DNA of 64,000 nucleotides from Bacteroidia bacterium (GCA_030426345.1 JAUHYU010000009.1:1-64000), one strand, 5' to 3'; shown: positions 9,846-20,459, numbered from the stretch's first letter. Numbers and translations are program-made. The notes: a model not told the origin generated them from the letters alone.

Positions 9846-11171
9846 TTATTTAATTGTCACTTTGATTTTTTTGATCCGTTTTTGGTCCACTGCCATTATG
9901 TTGAATGCAAACTTTTCAAAATTAATAACTTCTCCTGTGCCGGGCAGCTTACTGTGTAGCTCCAAGATCAATCCACCAAGCGATTCACTTTCACCTTTTA
10001 CTTTTTCAAAGGTAGATGACTCTTCGCCTATAACTTTGCAAAAATCAATCAGCGTTGTCTTTCCTTCGAATACGTAAGTATGGGCATCTATTTTATGAAA
10101 GTAAATTTCATCCTCATCAGACTCATCATGGATTTCACCCACTATTTCTTCAATCACATCTTCCAACGTCACTAGGCCTGATGTGCCACCATATTCATCT
10201 ACCACGATGGCCATGTGCACCCGTTTTTCCTGAAAATCCTTGAGCAGCGTATCTATTTTTTTTGTTTCAGGAACAAAAAATGGAGGCCGTACAAGCTCTT
10301 GCCATTTAAAGCTTTCCTTTTTGTTCAGATGGGGAAGCAAGTCTTTACTGTATAAAATTCCTTCAATGCTATCGACGGTTTCTTTATAAATTGGAATTCT
10401 GGAATATCCACATTTATTGATTTTATCCATCAACTCATGGAAATCCAATTCCGAATCCAACGCAGTGATATCTACCCTGGAGCGCATCACCTGTTTTGAA
10501 TTAAGCTGGCCGAAATTCACAATGCCTTTTAGAATACCTTTTTCCTCTTCCGGAGTTTCCTCGTTCGTGGTCAGTTCTAGGGCTTGATTGAAGTGATCTG
10601 CAGACATGCTGTATCCCTTTCTCTGTATTTTGCTTTCCAAAACCTGAGAAAAAGTAGTCAAAACCCATGAAATCGGCTTGAAAAATTTAAATGCCAGATC
10701 GATAAGTGGGACAGTCATTTTCGCAAATCCAACACTCTTTTGGTTGGCATAGACTTTTGGAACTACTTCACCAAAATACACAATCAAAAAAGTGATAATC
10801 ACAGTTAGAATTGCAACTATCTTACTTTCTACACTTTGCGAACCGGTAATCTGCCACGTGATATACGTCGAGAGTGTCACAAAAGCTATATTGATGAAAT
10901 TGTTGAGGATAAGGATGGTTGCCAACAATCTCTTTGGTTTTGACAGCAGGCTATGGATTTTTCTTTCAAGTGTATTGCCGTTTTGCAAGAGGTGGACTTC
11001 TCTCTGGTTTAAAGAGAAAAAGGCCACTTCAGAACCGGAAATCAAACCCGACAAAATCAAAAGCAATAGTAGTATGAATCCATTAAGCACGTAAAAGAGA
11101 ACCGAAGATTCCTGTAAAATCATTGAAATAAGTAAGGGGCCGGGATCGGGATCGTCGATATTAATTTCCAA
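9846..11171 (-). CDS. gldE: Gliding motility-associated GldE (DUF21/CBS/CorC-HlyC domain protein)
   Basis: Four TM DUF21, CBS pair, [33 protein letters not shown]; gldD neighbour. Confidence 0.9.
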   Translation of the reverse strand: MEINIDDPDPGPLLISMILQESSVLFYVLNGFILLLLLILSGLISGSEVAFFSLNQREVHLLQNGNTLERKIHSLLSKPKRLLATILILNNFINIAFVTLSTYITWQITGSQSVESKIVAILTVIITFLIVYFGEVVPKVYANQKSVGFAKMTVPLIDLAFKFFKPISWVLTTFSQVLESKIQRKGYSMSADHFNQALELTTNEETPEEEKGILKGIVNFGQLNSKQVMRSRVDITALDSELDFHELMDKINKCGYSRIPIYKETVDSIEGILYSKDLLPHLNKKESFKWQELVRPPFFVPETKKIDTLLKDFQEKRVHMAIVVDEYGGTSGLVTLEDVIEEIVGEIHDESDEDEIYFHKIDAHTYVFEGKTTLIDFCKVIGEESSTFEKVKGESESLGGLILELHSKLPGTGEVINFEKFAFNIMAVDQKRIKKIKVTIK

Positions 11172-11183
11172 TTTCTATTTTAA

Positions 11184-11648
11184 TTAAAATGGCAAATCGT
11201 CTACTTCCTGCTCAGAAGAGGATGGAGAAGGCGATGGCGCTTCGTTCTTAGGGGCGGCTGCCGCAGGATCGGGAGCAGACTGTTGCTGTGGTGCACCTCC
11301 TTCGTGTGGATCCGTATTTCTACCGCCTAGCATTGTCATGTTATTTCCTCTTATCCGCGTGGTAGTACGGTTGTTCCCATCGCTATCCTGCCAGTTCTCG
11401 GTTTTCAATTTCCCTTCTATATATACAGATTGGCCTTTTTTCAGATATTGCTCGGCAACTTTGGCCAAACCTTCCCACAGTTCTATGCGATGCCATTCTG
11501 TTTGTGTCACTTTCTCACCATTTTTATTGGTGTAGGATTCGGAAGTTGCGATATTAAAATTTGCCACAACAGACCCATTGCTCAAATGCCTTACCTCAGG
11601 GTCAGACCCTAGGTTTCCAATCAAAATAACTTTATTTACTCCTGCCAT
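11184..11648 (-). CDS. ssb: Single-stranded DNA-binding protein
   Basis: [25 protein letters not shown], acidic tail EVDDLPF. Confidence 0.96.
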   Translation of the reverse strand: MAGVNKVILIGNLGSDPEVRHLSNGSVVANFNIATSESYTNKNGEKVTQTEWHRIELWEGLAKVAEQYLKKGQSVYIEGKLKTENWQDSDGNNRTTTRIRGNNMTMLGGRNTDPHEGGAPQQQSAPDPAAAAPKNEAPSPSPSSSEQEVDDLPF

Positions 11649-11692
11649 TTTTCTTTTTTATTCACAAAATTAGGAATGTTTTTTAAAACTAA

Positions 11693-12757
11693 TCAAATTA
11701 TTTTTTCTCCCAAATACCTATCTATCAGAATAGACTTGGGTAGCAACTCAATTTCTTCTTCTGAATATAAGCTATATTCTTCCCAATTCATCATGTCTAA
11801 TCCTATTTCTTGGGTAAACTTAATTTCATAAAATTTACAAAAGATAGTCTGATGTGTCAATAAATGCTTATAGGTTTTGGACTCTTCTGTAATTTTCCAA
11901 AAACGCGAATTGCGGCTTAGGCCAATCGGAAGATCCAATTGATCAAACGGCAAGTCAGATTGGGTCTCCAAAAGATAAAACTCAAACAAGCCTTGCCAAA
12001 TATCCTTTTCACCTCGCTTGCGCAAATAGTATTTTTCCTGAATATTGATGATCAAATAGTTAAAAAACCTAGAGCGTTTCTTCACTTTCTTAGACTTGAA
12101 AGGAATGCTTGCAACCATGCTCGAACTACGCGCGTCACAAATATCCATAAAAATACATGAGTCGCACGTGGGGCTGTTTGGAGTGCAAAAAAGTGCCCCA
12201 AATTCCATGATCGCCTGATTGAAAAGATCTGGCCGTTTTGATGGGATCAATTCATCTGCAATCGCCCTGATACCATTTATGGTTTTTTGTTCCGAAATAT
12301 CCTCCTTAATTCCATAAAGCCTCGCAATGACACGGATCACATTTCCATCCACCACCGCTTCTCTTTTACCAAATGCCAATGAAGCAATAGCAGCGGAGGT
12401 ATACGGCCCAACCCCTGGCAGTTTCAGAAGTGATGATCGCTCAGCTGGAAAATTCCCGTCAAGATTTTCTACAACAATTTTTGCACAACGATGCAGGTTT
12501 CTCGCCCTACTGTAATATCCCAATCCTTGCCATAACCTAAGAACTTCATCGATCGGAGCACTTGCCAAATCATGAACTGTAGGGTATTTGTCGATAAATT
12601 TTGTGTAATATGGAAGCCCCTGATCCACTCTGGTTTGTTGTAGGATTATTTCAGAAATCCATATTTTGTACGGGTCAAGCGTTTTGCGCCAAGGCAAATC
12701 ACGTTTGTGTTTGTCGTACCAAATAAGTAGCCCGTTTACAATTGTATCACTTTTCAA
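11693..12757 (-). CDS. mutY: A/G-specific adenine glycosylase MutY
   Basis: WISEIILQQTRVDQGLPYY, LPGVGPYTSAAIASLAF, 4Fe-4S cysteines CTPNSPTCDSCIFMDIC. Confidence 0.96.
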   Translation of the reverse strand: MKSDTIVNGLLIWYDKHKRDLPWRKTLDPYKIWISEIILQQTRVDQGLPYYTKFIDKYPTVHDLASAPIDEVLRLWQGLGYYSRARNLHRCAKIVVENLDGNFPAERSSLLKLPGVGPYTSAAIASLAFGKREAVVDGNVIRVIARLYGIKEDISEQKTINGIRAIADELIPSKRPDLFNQAIMEFGALFCTPNSPTCDSCIFMDICDARSSSMVASIPFKSKKVKKRSRFFNYLIINIQEKYYLRKRGEKDIWQGLFEFYLLETQSDLPFDQLDLPIGLSRNSRFWKITEESKTYKHLLTHQTIFCKFYEIKFTQEIGLDMMNWEEYSLYSEEEIELLPKSILIDRYLGEKII

Positions 12758-12884
12758 TTTTTATATAATTTGCTCTGTGTCAGATATTTTTATCATTTTG
12801 ATTTTTAATTGTCATTCGAGCATTTAAATTTGTGGCACAAAAATACCGCAATAGAATTCATACATAAATTAAAAGATAAATAAA

Positions 12885-13187
12885 GTGACTAAAGCAGAGG
12901 TTATAACCCAAATCGCCGACAAAACCGGAATTGACAAAGCCGACGTTCAAATAACTGTTGAAGCTTTCTTTAGTGTAGTCAAAAATTCTATGGCTTCCGG
13001 CGAAAATATATATGTGAGAGGATTTGGCAGTTTTGTAAATAAGAAAAGGGCAAAAAAAGTAGCGCGGAATATCTCCAAAAACACTGCAATTGTCATTGAT
13101 GAGCATTTCGTGCCCAGTTTTAAACCATCCAAGGTTTTTATTGAAAAAATCAAAAACAGTTCGAAGGTAAAGAAAGTTAACTCATAG
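12885..13187 (+). CDS. HU/IHF family DNA-binding protein (GTG start)
   Basis: VITQIADKTGIDKADVQ, RGFGSFVNKKRAKKVARN. Confidence 0.93.
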   Translation: MTKAEVITQIADKTGIDKADVQITVEAFFSVVKNSMASGENIYVRGFGSFVNKKRAKKVARNISKNTAIVIDEHFVPSFKPSKVFIEKIKNSSKVKKVNS

Positions 13188-13202
13188 GTTTTCTTTAACT
13201 AT

Positions 13203-14039
13203 TTGATGACACAATCTAGAATTTTTTTAGGGCTTTTTGTAATAATCTTTACCGTATTATTGTATTTACTTCCGCGGTATGTGGTAAATAATTCGGATGA
13301 AGATGTAGAGCCAGGCGCAGCTGAAGCAACAGCAGAAAGTAGCATTCCTTCAGAAGATCATAATCATGCATTCCACATGCCAGACTCTATGGTTGCCAAG
13401 GTAAATGATTTTTATGATTCATACAAAAATGCTAAAAATCAGGAAAAAAGATTTATATTTGCGGACTCTTTGGCAAAAGCCTATAAAAAAGTCGGCAAAT
13501 TAGACAGTTTGGCAAAATATTTAGAGGTAAGAGCAATAGAAACACCATCACAGGAAAATTTTATTATTGCCGGCGATGGATATTATGAGGCTTTTAATTT
13601 TGCAGTTGACCAAACAAAGAGAAAGTATATGGCTGGTAAGGTTCAGCGATATTTTAAAAGTGTTTTAGAAGAAGACGCTTCATTACTTGACATTCAATCA
13701 AAACTGGCAATGACCTATGTGGCAGGAGCTAACCCAATGCAGGGAATAATGATGCTGAGGGAAGTCCTGGAAAAGGATCCAAACAATACTTTGGCTATTT
13801 ACAATTTGGGTGTTTTGGCAATTACATCCGGACAATTGGAAAAGGCCTTAGAGCGCTTTGAGCATCTAATGCAGTTGGAGCCAGAAAATCCGGAAGCGCA
13901 TTTTTATATGGGATATTGCCTGTATGAACTTGGTAGAAAAGAGGAGGCCAAACCGTACTTTGTAAAAGTATTGGAGTTGGGAATAAGTGGAGATTTGGTT
14001 GATGCTTCAAAAGAATATTTAAAAAGATTTGATAAATAG
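13203..14039 (+). CDS. Tetratricopeptide repeat protein, membrane anchored
   Basis: N-terminal TM; TPRs DPNNTLAIYNLGVLAITSGQLEKALERFEHLMQLEPENPEAHFYMGYCLYELGRKEEA. Confidence 0.85.
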   Translation: MMTQSRIFLGLFVIIFTVLLYLLPRYVVNNSDEDVEPGAAEATAESSIPSEDHNHAFHMPDSMVAKVNDFYDSYKNAKNQEKRFIFADSLAKAYKKVGKLDSLAKYLEVRAIETPSQENFIIAGDGYYEAFNFAVDQTKRKYMAGKVQRYFKSVLEEDASLLDIQSKLAMTYVAGANPMQGIMMLREVLEKDPNNTLAIYNLGVLAITSGQLEKALERFEHLMQLEPENPEAHFYMGYCLYELGRKEEAKPYFVKVLELGISGDLVDASKEYLKRFDK

Positions 14040-14053
14040 AAATTTTTGAAATT

Positions 14054-14143
14054 ATGCCTTGCGGTAAAAAAAGAAAAAGACACAAGATCGCCACTCACAA
14101 AAGGAAAAAGCGATTAAGAAAAAACAGACATAAGAAGAAATAA
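14054..14143 (+). CDS. 29-aa very basic protein, AURKAIP1/COX24 (mS38-like) family (absent from ORF track)
   Basis: ATG..TAA encoding MPCGKKRKRHKIATHKRKKRLRKNRHKKK, between TPR gene and rng. Confidence 0.85.
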   Translation: MPCGKKRKRHKIATHKRKKRLRKNRHKKK

Positions 14144-14152
14144 TTTTCTTCT

Positions 14153-14174
14153 TATGGATTTCAGGGGGCTTTTA
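14153..14174 (+). repeat. Dispersed motif copy (intergenic, after COX24-like ORF)
   Basis: TATGGATTTCAGGGGGCTTTTA. Confidence 0.7.
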
Positions 14175-14190
14175 ACTTAAACAAAATTAG

Positions 14191-15750
14191 ATGGCGTCGA
14201 GTAGTGAATTAGTAATTAATTCAACTCCCAAAGGATGTCGCATAGCCCTTTTAAGAGATAAAAAACTCATTGAATTTCACAATGAGGAAAATGCAAATAA
14301 ATTCACCGTTGGTGATATATATTTAGGAACAGTTAAGAAAGTTGTTCCGGGACTGAATGCAGCCTTTATTGACATTGGCTATGAAAAAGATGCATTTTTG
14401 CATTACCTGGATTTTGGTCCTCAAATAAGCTCCCTAAATAAGTTTACAAAATTTGCATTAACTGGTAAACATCCTTCATATGATCTTGGCAAGTTTAGAA
14501 ACGAGCCGGATATTAATAAACTTGGTAAAATAACCCAAGTTTTGACCAAAGGCCAGAAAATTCTGGTTCAGGTTGTGAAGGAACCTATTTCTACAAAAGG
14601 GCCCCGACTATCATGTGAGTTGTCATTGGCAGGAAGGTATATTATACTTGTTCCTTTTTCCAATGCAGTCAGCATTTCCAAAAAAATAACAAACAGTGAT
14701 GAGCGCAAAAGATTGTTGCGTTTGATATCATCAATCAAGCCAGACAACTTTGGTGTGATTATCCGTACCGTTGCAGAGAAGAAGGACGTGGCCGAATTGG
14801 ATCGCGATCTCCGGAACCTTGTCGGTAAATGGAAGCAAGGGGTTATTGCGCTTAAAAAGGCAAATCCAAAGGATAAGATTATTGGCGAAATGAGCCGTGT
14901 GTCTGCTTTGTTGCGTGACGTGCTCAACGAGTCTTTTGACAGCGTTACTGTCGATGACAAAGTAGTGTACGATGAACTCAAAGAGTTTATCAAGGAAATT
15001 GCTCCGGATAAGGAAAAAATCATTAAAAGCTATTCAGGAAAGGCCAAAATATTTGAAAGCCATGGAATCGAAAAGCAATTGAAATCGCTTTTCGGGAAAT
15101 CTGTGAGTTTGGCCAATGGAAGTGGGTACCTCATCATTGAGCATACAGAAGCATTGCATGTGATTGACGTGAATTCTGGTAATAAATCATCTGAAGAATC
15201 CAGCCAGGAGAATACAGCTATTACCACAAACCTGGAAGCAGCCAAAGAAGTTGCCCGTCAGTTACAGTTACGTGACATGGGAGGTATCATCGTGATCGAC
15301 TTTATCGACATGCGAAAAGCGGAAAACAAGCGCGTTTTGTATGATAAGATGAAGGAATTCATGAAGAATGACCGCTCCAAATTTACCATTCTTCCATTGT
15401 CGAGATTTGGCCTGATGCAAATCACCAGGCAGCGGGTTCGTCCTGAAATGAATATCAAGACGACCGAAATTTGCCCTTCATGTGGCGGATCTGGAAAAAT
15501 TGCACCTTCCATTCTCATAGCAGATCAGCTTGAGCAGGATATGCATCACTTGCTGAGCAAGCAAAATGAAAATCATATTACGATCAGCTTGCATCCTTAC
15601 CTACACGCTTATTTCACCAAAGGAATTATATCCAAGCAGGTGAAGTGGTATTTTAAGTATCATAAAAAAGTAGCATTGATTCAGGACTCTTCATTGGCAA
15701 TCACTGACTATATTTTTACCAATAAAATTGGGGAGCAAATAGAAATATAG
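14191..15750 (+). CDS. rng: Ribonuclease E/G family protein
   Basis: GDIYLGTVKKVVPGLNAAFIDIGYEKDAFLH, IIVIDFIDMRKAENKRVLYDKMKE, CPSCGGSGKI. Confidence 0.95.
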   Translation: MASSSELVINSTPKGCRIALLRDKKLIEFHNEENANKFTVGDIYLGTVKKVVPGLNAAFIDIGYEKDAFLHYLDFGPQISSLNKFTKFALTGKHPSYDLGKFRNEPDINKLGKITQVLTKGQKILVQVVKEPISTKGPRLSCELSLAGRYIILVPFSNAVSISKKITNSDERKRLLRLISSIKPDNFGVIIRTVAEKKDVAELDRDLRNLVGKWKQGVIALKKANPKDKIIGEMSRVSALLRDVLNESFDSVTVDDKVVYDELKEFIKEIAPDKEKIIKSYSGKAKIFESHGIEKQLKSLFGKSVSLANGSGYLIIEHTEALHVIDVNSGNKSSEESSQENTAITTNLEAAKEVARQLQLRDMGGIIVIDFIDMRKAENKRVLYDKMKEFMKNDRSKFTILPLSRFGLMQITRQRVRPEMNIKTTEICPSCGGSGKIAPSILIADQLEQDMHHLLSKQNENHITISLHPYLHAYFTKGIISKQVKWYFKYHKKVALIQDSSLAITDYIFTNKIGEQIEI

Positions 15751-15772
15751 TCTATTGCATAGATTATAAAGG

Positions 15773-15808
15773 AAGGGGTGCTTTCACTACGAAAGCACCC
15801 CTTTTATA
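15773..15808 (+). terminator. Rho-independent terminator after rng
   Basis: AAGGGGTGCTTTC-ACTAC-GAAAGCACCCCTT, 13-bp perfect stem, then T-rich tract. Confidence 0.85.
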
Positions 15809-15953
15809 TTTTAATAATACAAAAGCACCTTACAGATACCCAATTTTAGCATTTATTTTCTTATGTAATAAATACGAAAATATCCCCTTTTTCTCCATGA
15901 TTTTTGAATTACCTTGTGAACCTGTTTAGTTCCATGATAAGTATTTTAAAACC

Positions 15954-16469
15954 ATGAGTAAGAAGGCAATCTTAGTGATTTCAACTGTTATAATTTTTTG
16001 TGGTGGGTATCACACTGCCGATGCACAATCCAATATCTACAAATTGCACTCTCTTTTTATGTATAATTTCACCAAACATATTCAATGGAATAATGTTGGG
16101 GATAAATTTACTATCGGTGTATATGGAAGTGAAAATGTGCTCAATGAGGTGAAGAAGAATTTTGCAGGAAAAATGTTTTCTGGCAAAGAAATCCGAATTA
16201 TCAATGTAGTTGGTGTTGGTGATGCCAATGCCAGCCAAATGGTCTACGCACCAAAATCGAACAAAAATAAAATTCTAAGCATGTTTGAAAGTGCGGATAA
16301 AAAGAACACCCTTTTTGTATCAGAAGATGATCTGGTGAATATGGGGTTTCCTATCAGTTTTATATTGAAAGGCGCTAAACTTGGGTTTAAAGTGAGTAAA
16401 AAAAATCTTGAGGCTAGCGGACTGAAGATCAGCTCATCCCTACTTTCCCTAGCGGAAATTGTTGATTGA
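15954..16469 (+). CDS. YfiR/HmsC-like (DUF4154) exported protein
   Basis: Signal peptide; LHSLFMYNFTKHIQWN and C-terminal VSKKNLEASGLKISSSLLSLAEIVD typical of DUF4154. Confidence 0.7.
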   Translation: MSKKAILVISTVIIFCGGYHTADAQSNIYKLHSLFMYNFTKHIQWNNVGDKFTIGVYGSENVLNEVKKNFAGKMFSGKEIRIINVVGVGDANASQMVYAPKSNKNKILSMFESADKKNTLFVSEDDLVNMGFPISFILKGAKLGFKVSKKNLEASGLKISSSLLSLAEIVD

Positions 16470-16482
16470 TTTTTTCTTTCCT

Positions 16483-16503
16483 CATGGATTTCAGAGGCTT
16501 TTT
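16483..16503 (+). repeat. Dispersed motif copy (intergenic)
   Basis: CATGGATTTCAGAGGCTTTTT. Confidence 0.85.
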
Positions 16504-16545
16504 ATAACATTTATCCAATATTATGGACGATCATCCGCATGAAAG

Positions 16546-17001
16546 ATGAGAAAGGATATAATGAAAGCTGCCAAATTAAAGGCAGGAAATTATTGCGCAT
16601 ACCAAGAGCGCACGCATCAGGAGGTTCGCGACAAGTTGTACGCCCTTGACCTATTTCGAGATGAGGTAGAAGAGATTCTAACAGAATTAATCTCAGAAAA
16701 TTTCATTAATGAAGAGCGGTATGCCAAGACATTTGCAAGCGGAAAGTTCAGGTTAAAGCATTGGGGAAGGCGCAAGATAATTTATGCACTTAAACAAAAG
16801 CACATATCACCCTATTGCGTTGATCAGGCAATGAAAGAAATCCAGGATGATGAATATGAGCAAACCGCACTATTCTTGATAGAAAAGAAACGATCCCAGC
16901 TGTCTGGTGAAGATAGTTTTATCCTCAAAAATAAAATCGCCAGATATCTTATTGGGAAGGGATTTGAATCGGAATTGGTTTGGACTTTACTCAATAAATA
17001 A
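16546..17001 (+). CDS. recX: Regulatory protein RecX
   Basis: AGNYCAYQERTHQEVRDKLYALDL, FINEERYAKTFASGKFRLKHWGRRKI. Confidence 0.9.
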   Translation: MRKDIMKAAKLKAGNYCAYQERTHQEVRDKLYALDLFRDEVEEILTELISENFINEERYAKTFASGKFRLKHWGRRKIIYALKQKHISPYCVDQAMKEIQDDEYEQTALFLIEKKRSQLSGEDSFILKNKIARYLIGKGFESELVWTLLNK

Positions 17002-17043
17002 AGACTAGCCCCATTTCGGTAGAACACTATTTTAGGCCACAAA

Positions 17044-18027
17044 TCAAATTATTTTATTCGATTGTTTTTGATACTCTAGCACTAAATTTTCCACAACTTT
17101 TTTAATAGGTAAAATTTCATAAACATATTCGATGGATGGGCCAGCACACCACACACTCTGATACGTCGAACTAAAAGCTGCCTTTTTTAACGACTTCATG
17201 CCTTTATAAAAGGTCAACATTTTGGCTAATTTTTTAAACCTCCGATTTTTGTTGAGAAACGCCTCTAGTGCAGTTTGTTTGGTGCCAGTTTTTTGCACAT
17301 ATGGAGTATTAATGACAGTGCATGGAGAGCCGCTGAGTTTCGTAGTCATCACGATGTCCTCTGCTGAATATTGAATACAAGCCTGCTTATATTCCTTGGA
17401 AACTGGCGACTCTTCTGTGGCAATAAATGGACTACCTATCGAGAGACCACATGCACCTTCATTTAATTTTTCCATGAGCTGTTTGTCATTTCCCACTCCT
17501 CCAGCAGAAATAATAGGCAAATCTGATACAGACCGAAGTCTATTGATAAGTTCCTTGCTGCTTAGGTTTCCGGCATGGCCACCGGCATCTTGATTAACAG
17601 CAATAAGTCCATCGGGCTGAAGTTTGGAAACCTTCTCTCCGTAAATTTCATCGACTACATCACAGAATACCTTAATGTCCTTTTCATGACATTTTTCAAT
17701 AATTTGCGCTGGGTTTCCTAGAGAGGTAATTACATAATCCACACGATGTTCCAGACAAATTTCTAGCTGCTGCTTTAGCCTGATATTAGATTTATTAGCA
17801 ATCAAATTGATTCCGAAAGGCCCTTCACATTTTTCCTTTAATGCTGCCAAGACTACCCTAAACTCATTGTCTGTGCGGTAGTTCAGTGCCGGAATAGCTC
17901 CGGTGATACCGGCTCGGGTTGCTTCGATTACCATCCGGGCGTTGGATACCAAAAACATCGGCGCCAATATAATCGGAAAGCGGATATCAAGTATTTTGGT
18001 AAGAGATGTAACGGTATTTTCCTGCAT
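17044..18027 (-). CDS. Nitronate monooxygenase / 2-nitropropane dioxygenase family
   Basis: FPIILAPMFLVSNARMV, AVNQDAGGHAGN, PIISAGGVGND. Confidence 0.9.
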   Translation of the reverse strand: MQENTVTSLTKILDIRFPIILAPMFLVSNARMVIEATRAGITGAIPALNYRTDNEFRVVLAALKEKCEGPFGINLIANKSNIRLKQQLEICLEHRVDYVITSLGNPAQIIEKCHEKDIKVFCDVVDEIYGEKVSKLQPDGLIAVNQDAGGHAGNLSSKELINRLRSVSDLPIISAGGVGNDKQLMEKLNEGACGLSIGSPFIATEESPVSKEYKQACIQYSAEDIVMTTKLSGSPCTVINTPYVQKTGTKQTALEAFLNKNRRFKKLAKMLTFYKGMKSLKKAAFSSTYQSVWCAGPSIEYVYEILPIKKVVENLVLEYQKQSNKII

Positions 18028-18037
18028 GGAATTTAGG

Positions 18038-18148
18038 CTACTTTGTTCTGTGTTTTTTCGGTTTTGTTGGTTGCCATGGTTGAGCTGGCGGCCTAGAGCA
18101 AGAAATAATAAAGGCAGTTAGAAATATGATTACAATAATTTTTTTCAT
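18038..18148 (-). CDS. 36-aa putative lipoprotein, Pro/Lys rich (absent from ORF track)
   Basis: Minus-strand ATG..TAG encoding MKKIIVIIFLTAFIISCSRPPAQPWQPTKPKKHRTK; hydrophobic signal then lipobox-like FIISC. Confidence 0.5.
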   Translation of the reverse strand: MKKIIVIIFLTAFIISCSRPPAQPWQPTKPKKHRTK

Positions 18149-18394
18149 GAATAGACTAGATAAAGTTACCAATATAGATATTTTATCGGTTATGACTGTA
18201 ACAACAACACGAACTGTAAGTTTAAAGCTTTTGTTTATTTAATTCAAAAACGATAATAACATCTGCCGAATTGCACAGGAGCGAATTTCATTTTCCAAAT
18301 GTATAATTAGAGTCTTCTTTGAAAATACATAAACGCAGCCAAGCTATAAATCAAATGCCGTAGCGCCTATCAAGGAGTCCTCCGTTTTTGTGTA

Positions 18395-18415
18395 AAAAAG
18401 CCTCGAAAATCCATG
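18395..18415 (-). repeat. Dispersed motif copy (intergenic)
   Basis: rc = CATGGATTTTCGAGGCTTTTT. Confidence 0.85.
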
Positions 18416-18541
18416 AATATAAAGTTAATGTGAAAATTAGAATAGATGTATAGTTTATTTTTTTTTGAGTTAATTTTAGGCGAATTTAAATTACCCTTGT
18501 TTAATGATTTTTGACAAACCTTGTAGCAAAGTCATGTTTTT

Positions 18542-19081
18542 ATGTTAAAAAAAGTTTACATAGGATCTGAAAATCCGGTTAAGATCGAATGCACTAGAAT
18601 TGGGTTTAAGGAAGTTTTTGGAAATATATCTAACTTCAAATTTATTGGAAAATCAGCTTCCTCTGGTGTAGGAGACCAACCCATGACTAATGCAGAAACA
18701 CTTTTGGGTGCAAAAAATAGAGCAGAAAATCTCAAGAAATTATTTCCAGATGGAGACTTTTATGTTGGCATAGAAGGAGGAATTCAAACCCGGGACGAAG
18801 AAATGGAAGCCTTTGCATGGATCGTTATTTATAGCAACTGCAACGTAGGGAAAGCACAAACTTCAACTTTTACATTACCTCAGAAGATCGTAGACCTGAT
18901 TCATCAGGGCGTTGAGTTAGGCCATGCAGACGACTTGGTTTTTCGCAGGAATAATTCCAAACAAGGAAATGGTGCAGTTGGTATCTTGACCAATAATGTA
19001 ATAGATCGTGTAGAATATTATCGCCATGCGATTATTCTGGCATTAATTCCTTTTATAAATAAACCTCTTTATCAACCTTAA
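18542..19081 (+). CDS. Inosine/xanthosine triphosphatase (YjjX/DUF84 family)
   Basis: KKVYIGSENPVKIECTRIGFKEVF, YVGIEGGI, HADDLVFRRNNSKQGNGAVGILT. Confidence 0.88.
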   Translation: MLKKVYIGSENPVKIECTRIGFKEVFGNISNFKFIGKSASSGVGDQPMTNAETLLGAKNRAENLKKLFPDGDFYVGIEGGIQTRDEEMEAFAWIVIYSNCNVGKAQTSTFTLPQKIVDLIHQGVELGHADDLVFRRNNSKQGNGAVGILTNNVIDRVEYYRHAIILALIPFINKPLYQP

Positions 19082-19082
19082 A

Positions 19083-20453
19083 ATGGCAAAGACCAAAACA
19101 GCTTTCTTTTGTCAAAACTGTGGCACACAATCGCCAAAATGGCTAGGAAAATGTCCTGGCTGCAATGAGTGGAATACCTTTGTAGAGGAAGTTGTTACTT
19201 CAGCTCAAGATGAAGATTGGAAGGATACAACCGCCAAGAAAAGTACAAAATCAAAGCCTGAATCATTAGAAAGCATTGAGGTATCAAGTGAGCAACGAAT
19301 TCCCACCAACGATAAGGAGTTAGACAGGGTATTGGGAGGAGGCTTGGTGGGTGGTTCACTAATTTTGATCGGTGGGGAGCCGGGAATTGGTAAGTCAACC
19401 TTGATGCTGCAAATCGCCTTACAGCTTCCATCTGTAAAAACCCTGTATGTTTCTGGGGAAGAGAGCAAGCAACAGATCAAGATGCGGGCACAGCGAATCG
19501 GCAAACAGTCACCCTCTCTTTTTATATTGACAGAGACTAATTTGAATCTGATATTTGACCAGATCAAACAACTTTCTCCATCCATTTTGATCATAGATTC
19601 TATCCAAACTATTTTTACTGACAAAGTGGAGGCAGCTACCGGGAGTGTTTCACAAGTGCGCCAGTGTGCGGGCGAATTGATGAAATTTGCCAAGCAAACC
19701 AATACTCCGGTTTTCCTCATCGGGCACATCACTAAAGAAGGCTCGCTTGCAGGACCAAAAATATTGGAACATATGGTTGATACTGTCATTCAATTTGAAG
19801 GAGACAGACATCTTAGCTATCGTATTTTGCGAACAACAAAAAACAGGTTTGGGTCCACCTCAGAGCTGGGGATTTATGAAATGCAAAACAATGGATTGAG
19901 ACAAGTTTCTAATCCTTCAGAGATATTGATTTCACAGAGGGAGGATGGATTGAGTGGGATTTCCATTGGAGCGTCATTGGAAGGGAACCGTCCATTGTTG
20001 ATAGAAATCCAATCATTGGTCACACCCGCAGCCTATGGTACTCCACAGCGAAGTTCCACAGGATTTGATTCCAAAAGGCTTAATATGCTTTTGGCCGTAT
20101 TAGAAAAAAGAGGGGGACATCGCCTTGGCATGCATGATGTTTTTCTAAATATTGCCGGTGGTTTGCGCATAGATGATCCGGCGATAGACCTAGCCGTGGC
20201 CGTGGCAATTGTTTCCTCGTTAGAGGAAGTTCCTATTCCAAAAAAATCGTGCTTTGCCGGAGAAGTTGGCCTTGGTGGCGAAATTCGCGCAGTCAATCGC
20301 ATCGAAAATAGAATTATGGAGGCTGAAAAGCTTGGCTTCGAGCAAATATATATTTCTGAATACAATACCAAGGGATTGGATATGTCCCGTTATGCTATCA
20401 AAATCCTTACATTCTCAAGGCTGGATGCCGTTGTTTCTGCCATTCTCAATTAA
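19083..20453 (+). CDS. radA: DNA repair protein RadA
   Basis: Zn finger CQNCGTQSPKWLGKCPGCNEWNT, Walker A GGEPGIGKSTL, KNRFGST. Confidence 0.97.
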   Translation: MAKTKTAFFCQNCGTQSPKWLGKCPGCNEWNTFVEEVVTSAQDEDWKDTTAKKSTKSKPESLESIEVSSEQRIPTNDKELDRVLGGGLVGGSLILIGGEPGIGKSTLMLQIALQLPSVKTLYVSGEESKQQIKMRAQRIGKQSPSLFILTETNLNLIFDQIKQLSPSILIIDSIQTIFTDKVEAATGSVSQVRQCAGELMKFAKQTNTPVFLIGHITKEGSLAGPKILEHMVDTVIQFEGDRHLSYRILRTTKNRFGSTSELGIYEMQNNGLRQVSNPSEILISQREDGLSGISIGASLEGNRPLLIEIQSLVTPAAYGTPQRSSTGFDSKRLNMLLAVLEKRGGHRLGMHDVFLNIAGGLRIDDPAIDLAVAVAIVSSLEEVPIPKKSCFAGEVGLGGEIRAVNRIENRIMEAEKLGFEQIYISEYNTKGLDMSRYAIKILTFSRLDAVVSAILN

Positions 20454-20459
20454 CATAAT

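Noticed and set aside
10127-10147. CATGGATTTCACCCACTATTT in gldE
   Set aside because: Encodes the conserved GEIHDESD segment of CorC-type proteins; only a partial match.
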